A stretch of 9,738 bases of DNA from Methanosarcina sp. (GTDB taxonomy: Archaea > Halobacteriota > Methanosarcinia > Methanosarcinales > Methanosarcinaceae), in NCBI GenBank assembly GCA_013330315.1, contig DUIO01000337.1, positions 140-9,877 on the forward strand, written 5' to 3'. The notes beneath the pieces were generated by a model, which did no database searches, was not told the origin of the DNA, and worked only from the letters and a program-made list of their open reading frames with translations. The first letter of the stretch is position 1. Each line of letters opens with the position of its first letter. A program made the position numbers and the translations under genes. Positions 6,907-9,738 of this stretch are shown piece after piece.

Positions 6907-6970
6907 TTGCGAAACAGAGATCGAAATAGAATCGCCGAATCTTTAATCTTAAAATTTCGCAAAATTTCGG
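6907..6970. repeat. Inverted and tandem repeats in a divergent promoter region
   Basis: TTGCGAAA at 6907-6914 is a perfect inverse complement of TTTCGCAA at 6955-6962. The second arm overlaps a tandem duplication, AAAATTTCGC at 6951-6960 and AAAATTTCGG at 6961-6970. The elements lie between the divergent SemiSWEET and HIT genes, upstream of the HIT TATA box. They could be operator half-sites for a regulator of one or both genes; no known motif was recognised. Confidence 0.45.
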
Positions 6971-6998
6971 GCCAGCTTTGAAATTCAGATTAACTTTG

Positions 6999-7007
6999 TA
7001 ATATATT
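6999..7007 (+). promoter_or_regulatory. TATA box for the HIT gene
   Basis: TAATATATT lies about 95-100 nt upstream of the HIT ATG and predicts transcription start near 7030. The resulting leader of about 70 nt would include the hairpin at 7074-7093. Confidence 0.5.
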
Positions 7008-7073
7008 AATTAGAGTGATGGCAGGGATAGTAATTAAAATTTATTAAGGAAACAGAACCCTGATATAAGTGAG

Positions 7074-7093
7074 CCTCCTAAATCTTTAGGGGG
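7074..7093 (+). promoter_or_regulatory. Hairpin sequestering the HIT ribosome binding site
   Basis: CCTCCTAAA at 7074-7082 can pair with TTTAGGGGG at 7085-7093 over nine positions, eight Watson-Crick and one G-U. The innermost A-U pair would probably open to leave a 4-nt loop. The 3' arm contains the GGGGG that serves as ribosome binding site, 7 nt before the ATG at 7101. In the folded RNA the site would be hidden, which suggests translational control; a fortuitous match is possible because the 5' arm also resembles an anti-Shine-Dalgarno sequence. Confidence 0.5.
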
Positions 7094-7100
7094 ATACTCT

Positions 7101-7520
7101 ATGACAGATAATTGTCTTTTTTGCAAGATAATAGCAGGTGAAATTCCTTCAAAAAAGGTATATGAAGATAATGCAGTTTACGCATTTCTTGATATTTACC
7201 CTGCAAGTGAAGGGCATACGCTTGTGGCTCCCAAAAAGCACTTCAGCAAATTTACGGATATGGGCGCGGAGGATGTTGCGCTACTTTTTGAAGCTGCAAG
7301 GAAAATTACTGCTGCAGTTGAGAAAGCGTTTTCGGCAGAAGGGACGAACATTGGAATTAACAACGGGGAAGTAGCAGGGCAGGAAGTTCCTCATGTACAT
7401 GTCCATGTTATCCCCAGAAAAAAAGGGGATGGGGGAAGAGGAATAAAATCAATCGTGTGGACTGAACCCGACAGGACTAATCTGGATGAAGTAGCAGAAA
7501 AGATAAGGAAAAACCTGTGA
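7101..7520 (+). CDS. HIT-family nucleotide hydrolase/transferase (HINT-like)
   Basis: This 139-aa cytoplasmic protein carries the histidine-triad motif HVHVHVIPR (His98, His100, His102), in which the middle histidine is the nucleophile that takes up the nucleotidyl group. HIT enzymes of this branch hydrolyse nucleoside phosphoramidates or related AMP derivatives; the true substrate in archaea is unclear. The N-terminal CLFCKII (Cys5, Cys8) together with downstream histidines (His47 and His98) is the zinc-binding arrangement seen in many microbial HINT proteins. GINNGEVAGQEVPH before the triad is also typical. Length and ends are normal. The ATG at 7101 follows GGGGG at 7089-7093 with a 7-nt spacer. 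It has its own promoter and a leader with an inhibitory-looking hairpin, and is probably monocistronic. Confidence 0.93.
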   Translation: MTDNCLFCKIIAGEIPSKKVYEDNAVYAFLDIYPASEGHTLVAPKKHFSKFTDMGAEDVALLFEAARKITAAVEKAFSAEGTNIGINNGEVAGQEVPHVHVHVIPRKKGDGGRGIKSIVWTEPDRTNLDEVAEKIRKNL

Positions 7521-7576
7521 AGAAAAATGAAAAAATTGGAGTAAAAGATTGCAGAGAAAAGCGTACGAATAAACGG

Positions 7577-7603
7577 AAAAAATATCTCCCGGATAATATT
7601 TTT
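7577..7603 (+). terminator. AT-rich hairpin ending in T5 after the HIT gene
   Basis: AAAAATAT at 7578-7585 pairs with ATATTTTT at 7596-7603 across a 10-nt loop. It lies about 60 nt after the HIT stop and upstream of the TusA promoter. The stem has no G-C pairs and is weak, so the T-tract is the more meaningful part. Confidence 0.35.
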
Positions 7604-7615
7604 AATACGAAACGA

Positions 7616-7628
7616 TAATATATTTTTT
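7616..7628 (+). promoter_or_regulatory. TATA region for the tusA-dsrE2 pair
   Basis: TAATATATTTTTT lies about 75-90 nt upstream of the ATG at 7705. A similar GATAATATTTTT occurs at 7592-7603, an imperfect direct repeat that could be a second promoter copy. Transcription would start around 7645-7650, upstream of the GGGGGT ribosome binding site. Confidence 0.45.
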
Positions 7629-7704
7629 GGAATATAGTGAGCTTAGGGAAGAAGAATGTTAAAATCAGGAACCTTCCATTAATCTTATTTCGGGGGTAAA
7701 GACA

Positions 7705-7932
7705 ATGGCAGAGCTGGAAGTAGATGTTAGAGGGCAGACCTGCCCGGTCCCGCTGGTAGAGTGCAGAAAAGCATTTAAAAAAGCCTCTCCAGGAGACCTT
7801 GTAATTGTAAAAGGCACGCATCCGGCGTCAAAAAAAGAGATCCCTATGGCATGTGAAGCAATGGGGCTTGAAGTGCTGGAAATTAAAGACAAAGAAGAAG
7901 GAAAAGAGTGGGAAATAAAAATCCGGAGATAA
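7705..7932 (+). CDS. TusA/SirA-family sulfur carrier protein
   Basis: The 75-aa product is a single TusA-like domain. These small cytoplasmic proteins carry a persulfide on a conserved cysteine and pass sulfur from desulfurases or other donors to DsrE-type proteins, to tRNA 2-thiolation, or to molybdopterin and redox enzymes. The signature is RGQTCPVPLVECRKA, with the CPxP motif at residues 13-16 and Cys13 as the sulfur-carrying residue. Further cysteines occur at 20 and 50. GDLVIVKGTHPASKKEIP and the following helix fit the fold, and the length is normal. The ATG follows GGGGGT at 7692-7697 with a 7-nt spacer. The DsrE2-like gene starts 18 nt after its stop, so the two are almost certainly cotranscribed and likely exchange sulfur. 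I leave the symbol empty because a specific pathway cannot be assigned. Confidence 0.92.
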   Translation: MAELEVDVRGQTCPVPLVECRKAFKKASPGDLVIVKGTHPASKKEIPMACEAMGLEVLEIKDKEEGKEWEIKIRR

Positions 7933-7950
7933 AGCCGGGAAGGAGCGGAA

Positions 7951-8370
7951 ATGGGGGATAAAGCAGTTATTATCCTGCACAGCGGGGATATGGACAAGGT
8001 ATACAGCGCGCTCATAATTGCAAACGGAGCCCTGGCAATGGGAATGGAAGCCTCCATATATTTCACTTTCTGGGGACTCATGCGGCTTAAAAAAGGAGAA
8101 CTTGAAAAGGGTCCTCTTTCAAAAATGAACATGATGGGGGCCGGCAGGCAGATGATCAAACAGAGAATGGATAAAGCCCATGTTGCTTCGCTCGAAAAGC
8201 TGATGAGCGATTTCAAAGAGCTTGGAGGAAAGATTATAGCCTGCGAAATGACCATGGAGATAATGGGCATAGACAAAGAAGAGATTCAAACAGAGTGGGT
8301 AGATGAATGGGGAGCTGTTGGTACGTATATACATGAAGCAAAAGGTGCAAGCATAACCCTGTTTATCTAA
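7951..8370 (+). CDS. DsrE/DsrF-like (DsrE2-type) sulfur-relay protein
   Basis: This 139-aa protein belongs to the DsrE/DsrF/DsrH-like superfamily, closest by eye to the DsrE2 branch. An N-terminal strand-loop (AVIILHSGDMDKVYSAL) leads to the branch's characteristic YFTFWGLMRLKK segment (37-48), then a Met-rich region (GPLSKMNMMGAG). The conserved cysteine Cys98 lies in IIACEMTMEIMGI, where DsrE2 proteins have their sulfur-binding Cys. Members take persulfide sulfur from TusA partners; in sulfur oxidisers the pair works with Hdr-like complexes, in other organisms the role is unsettled. No transmembrane span is visible. The ATG at 7951 follows AAGGAG at 7940-7945, 18 nt after the TusA stop. A methanogen does not oxidise sulfur, so the likely role is intracellular sulfur transfer or detoxification. 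Confidence 0.9.
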   Translation: MGDKAVIILHSGDMDKVYSALIIANGALAMGMEASIYFTFWGLMRLKKGELEKGPLSKMNMMGAGRQMIKQRMDKAHVASLEKLMSDFKELGGKIIACEMTMEIMGIDKEEIQTEWVDEWGAVGTYIHEAKGASITLFI

Positions 8371-8680
8371 TCCGTAATTTGAGACTAAAGCTTTGAATAG
8401 CTCCGATTTCCTTCAGGTTATTATTTTCACTCCAGGTTTGTATGCTCATACGTTCCGACTATAACCTGTTAGACGAGATATTAACCTGAAAGAGTTCAAT
8501 ATTCGGCAGGAAACATTAAGAGTTTTTATACAACACAGGATTTGGAAAATCAGTGTAACTTTATTAAAGGCAGCCGGACATTTAGTTAAAGATAATTTCA
8601 TTATAAAAACTCATGCAAAAACTGGATTTTACTGCAATCTTATCATATAATCTGAGGAGGGGAAAGAGATATTTGAAAAT
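8371..8680 (+). promoter_or_regulatory. Gap before the NifS-like gene: inverted repeats, TATA boxes, RBS
   Basis: No gene is seen here. TTCAGGTTA at 8412-8420 is the perfect inverse complement of TAACCTGAA at 8482-8490, and CAGGTTAT at 8414-8421 also inversely matches ATAACCTG at 8461-8468, giving three copies of a TAACCTG element upstream of the promoter candidates. Possible TATA boxes are TTTTTATAC at 8523-8531 and ATTATAAAA at 8600-8608, the latter better placed. GAGGAGGGG at 8654-8662 is a strong ribosome binding site but 18 nt from the ATG at 8681. No clear terminator follows the DsrE2 gene, so partial read-through is possible. Confidence 0.45.
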
Positions 8681-9738
8681 ATGATTTATCTCGACAATGC
8701 TGCATGTACGCGGCTGGATGAGAGAGTACTGGAAGCAATGACGCCCTATTTTTTTGATACATATGCAGTAGCCACGTCCGAGTTTGGCTATTCTATGGGC
8801 ATTGAAGCTAAAGAAGGCCTTGAAAGCTCAAGAGAAGGGATAGCATCAAAGCTTGGTGCGGATTCCGAAGAAGTAATCTTCACTTCCGGGGATACGGAAT
8901 CAAGCAACATGGCTCTGAAAGGTGTTTCCTGGGCTCTTAAGGAGAAAAAAGGCAAGCACATTATTGTCTCGCAGATAGAAGACTTTCCTGTATTAAATAC
9001 TGCAAAAACTCTCCAGAAACAGGGCTTTGACGCGACTTTTCTGGATGTGGACGGAGAGGGTTTTGTAGACCTTGAAGGGCTGAGAAAAGCAATTACAAAA
9101 GAGACTGTTCTTGTCTCGATTCAATACGCCAACCAGGAGATAGGAACCGCTCAGGACCTGAAGGCTATTTCTGAGATCTGTGAAGAAAAAGACGTGCTCC
9201 TGCATACCGATGCCACACACAGTTTTACCCGGCTCCCCCTCAATGTGAAAGAATTGCCCGTTGACCTGGTGACAGTAGCCGCCCACACGATCCACGGTCC
9301 CAGAGGGATAGGTGCGCTCTATGTCCGTAAAGGCACTCCCATAAACAAATTTATGGACGGAGGTTTTCAAGAATCCAATATGAGAGCAGGAATTGAAAAT
9401 ATCCCCGGAGCAGTAGGTTTTGCAACAGCCGTAGAACTTGTTACTGAAGATGAAACCCGCCAGCTGGAGGCTATGAGGAACAGGGTAATTGATAGAGCCC
9501 TTTCCGAGATTTCTGAAGTTACTTTAAACGGAAGCAGAGAAAGACGCCTGCCTCAGAATGCAAACCTGACTTTCCATTATGTGGAAGGGGAATCCGTAAC
9601 TTTACACATGGACATGCGAGGGTTTGCAGTGAGCACAGGTTCAGCCTGCTTCAGCCGTTCCCTTGAAGCCAGCCACGTTATAAGGGGAATCGGAGGCGAC
9701 CACGAAAGAGCTCATGGTTCTGTACGCTTCACTTTCGG
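8681..9738 (+). CDS. NifS/IscS-family cysteine desulfurase homologue lacking the PLP lysine (partial, 3' end outside window)
   Basis: The frame is open for 352 codons to the window edge; about 30-50 residues are missing compared with IscS. It is clearly a fold-type I aminotransferase-like protein of the NifS/IscS family: MIYLDNAA start, FTSGDTESSN (phosphate loop, Thr72), NQEIG, HTDAT (Asp177), HGPRGIGALYV, RAGIENIPG and the GSAC loop with the sulfur-accepting Cys323. However, the lysine that holds PLP (IscS Lys206) is Thr203 in AAHTIHGPRG. By hand alignment, His104 is Asp101, Asn155 is Gln152, Gln183 is His180 and Ser203 is Ala200. Classical PLP-dependent cysteine desulfurase activity is therefore doubtful, although the frame is intact. 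It follows TusA and DsrE2 genes on the same strand, suggesting a sulfur-transfer role. The ATG at 8681 matches the family N-terminus; GAGGAGGGG lies unusually far (18 nt) upstream. Confidence 0.88.
   Translation, partial: MIYLDNAACTRLDERVLEAMTPYFFDTYAVATSEFGYSMGIEAKEGLESSREGIASKLGADSEEVIFTSGDTESSNMALKGVSWALKEKKGKHIIVSQIEDFPVLNTAKTLQKQGFDATFLDVDGEGFVDLEGLRKAITKETVLVSIQYANQEIGTAQDLKAISEICEEKDVLLHTDATHSFTRLPLNVKELPVDLVTVAAHTIHGPRGIGALYVRKGTPINKFMDGGFQESNMRAGIENIPGAVGFATAVELVTEDETRQLEAMRNRVIDRALSEISEVTLNGSRERRLPQNANLTFHYVEGESVTLHMDMRGFAVSTGSACFSRSLEASHVIRGIGGDHERAHGSVRFTF

Noticed and set aside
7477..7821. A - strand frame of 114 aa across the HIT-TusA gap
   Set aside because: It is Phe/Leu-rich from AT-rich DNA and overlaps the ends of two well-supported genes and their promoter.
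7665..8276. A - strand frame of 203 aa antisense to TusA and DsrE2
   Set aside because: Both + strand genes have clear family motifs and ribosome binding sites; the antisense frame is Ser/Ile/Pro-rich and typical of a shadow.
8993..9370. A - strand frame of 125 aa antisense to the NifS-like gene
   Set aside because: The + strand frame has continuous family similarity; the antisense frame has no recognisable features.
8681..9738. NifS-like gene as a pseudogene
   Set aside because: The visible frame has no stop or frameshift and most structural motifs are intact, so a maintained, altered protein is more likely than decay, although the 3' end is not visible.
1..9738. tRNA, rRNA, insertion sequences, transposases or attachment sites
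   Set aside because: None was seen on either strand; no TTCRANYC-type tRNA arm with a matching acceptor stem, no transposase frame and no terminal repeats flanking a gene.

Overview
The window looks like chromosomal DNA from a methanogenic archaeon of the genus Methanosarcina or a very close relative. Evidence: an archaeal-type TyrRS (about 310 aa, IHMGH/KMASS), an archaeal Thg1, a surface protein with CARDB repeats plus the PGF-pre-PGF domain typical of Methanosarcina, a DUF5518-like membrane protein, long AT-rich intergenic regions with archaeal TATA boxes, GGAGG/GGGGGTG ribosome binding sites and T-tract terminators. All nine genes whose stop is visible end in TAA or TGA and none in TAG, which fits a pyrrolysine-decoding Methanosarcina. 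The species cannot be fixed from the sequence alone.

Layout. (1) 1-1882: thg1 and tyrS on the + strand, 38 nt apart, followed by a hairpin plus T-tract terminator; this is a tRNA maturation/charging pair. (2) 2022-3194: a + strand gene of unknown function (390 aa) with its own TATA box, then a 450-nt AT-rich gap holding T-tracts and a second hairpin/T6 element. (3) 3693-5921: a large secreted, membrane-anchored surface protein with four CARDB repeats. (4) 6096-6864: two small membrane-protein genes on the - strand, a SemiSWEET/PQ-loop protein and a DUF5518-like protein, convergent with the surface protein and divergent from what follows. (5) 7101-7520: a HIT-family nucleotide hydrolase whose ribosome binding site lies inside a predicted hairpin. 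(6) 7705-9738: a sulfur-relay group on the + strand: a TusA-like sulfur carrier, a DsrE2-like protein 18 nt downstream, and, after a 310-nt gap, a NifS/IscS-family gene that runs off the window edge.

The most unusual observation is in the last gene. It has the overall sequence of a cysteine desulfurase and keeps the sulfur-accepting cysteine (Cys323, in GSAC). However, the PLP-binding lysine is replaced by threonine (Thr203), and several other cofactor-contacting positions are also changed. Lying next to TusA and DsrE2 genes, it may be a sulfur-handling protein that no longer works as a PLP desulfurase. Other points of interest are the hairpin over the HIT start region, an unrecognised 390-aa gene, a surface protein with PGF-pre-PGF but no PGF-CTERM motif, several inverted repeats near promoters, and a Thg1 with no in-frame UAG.
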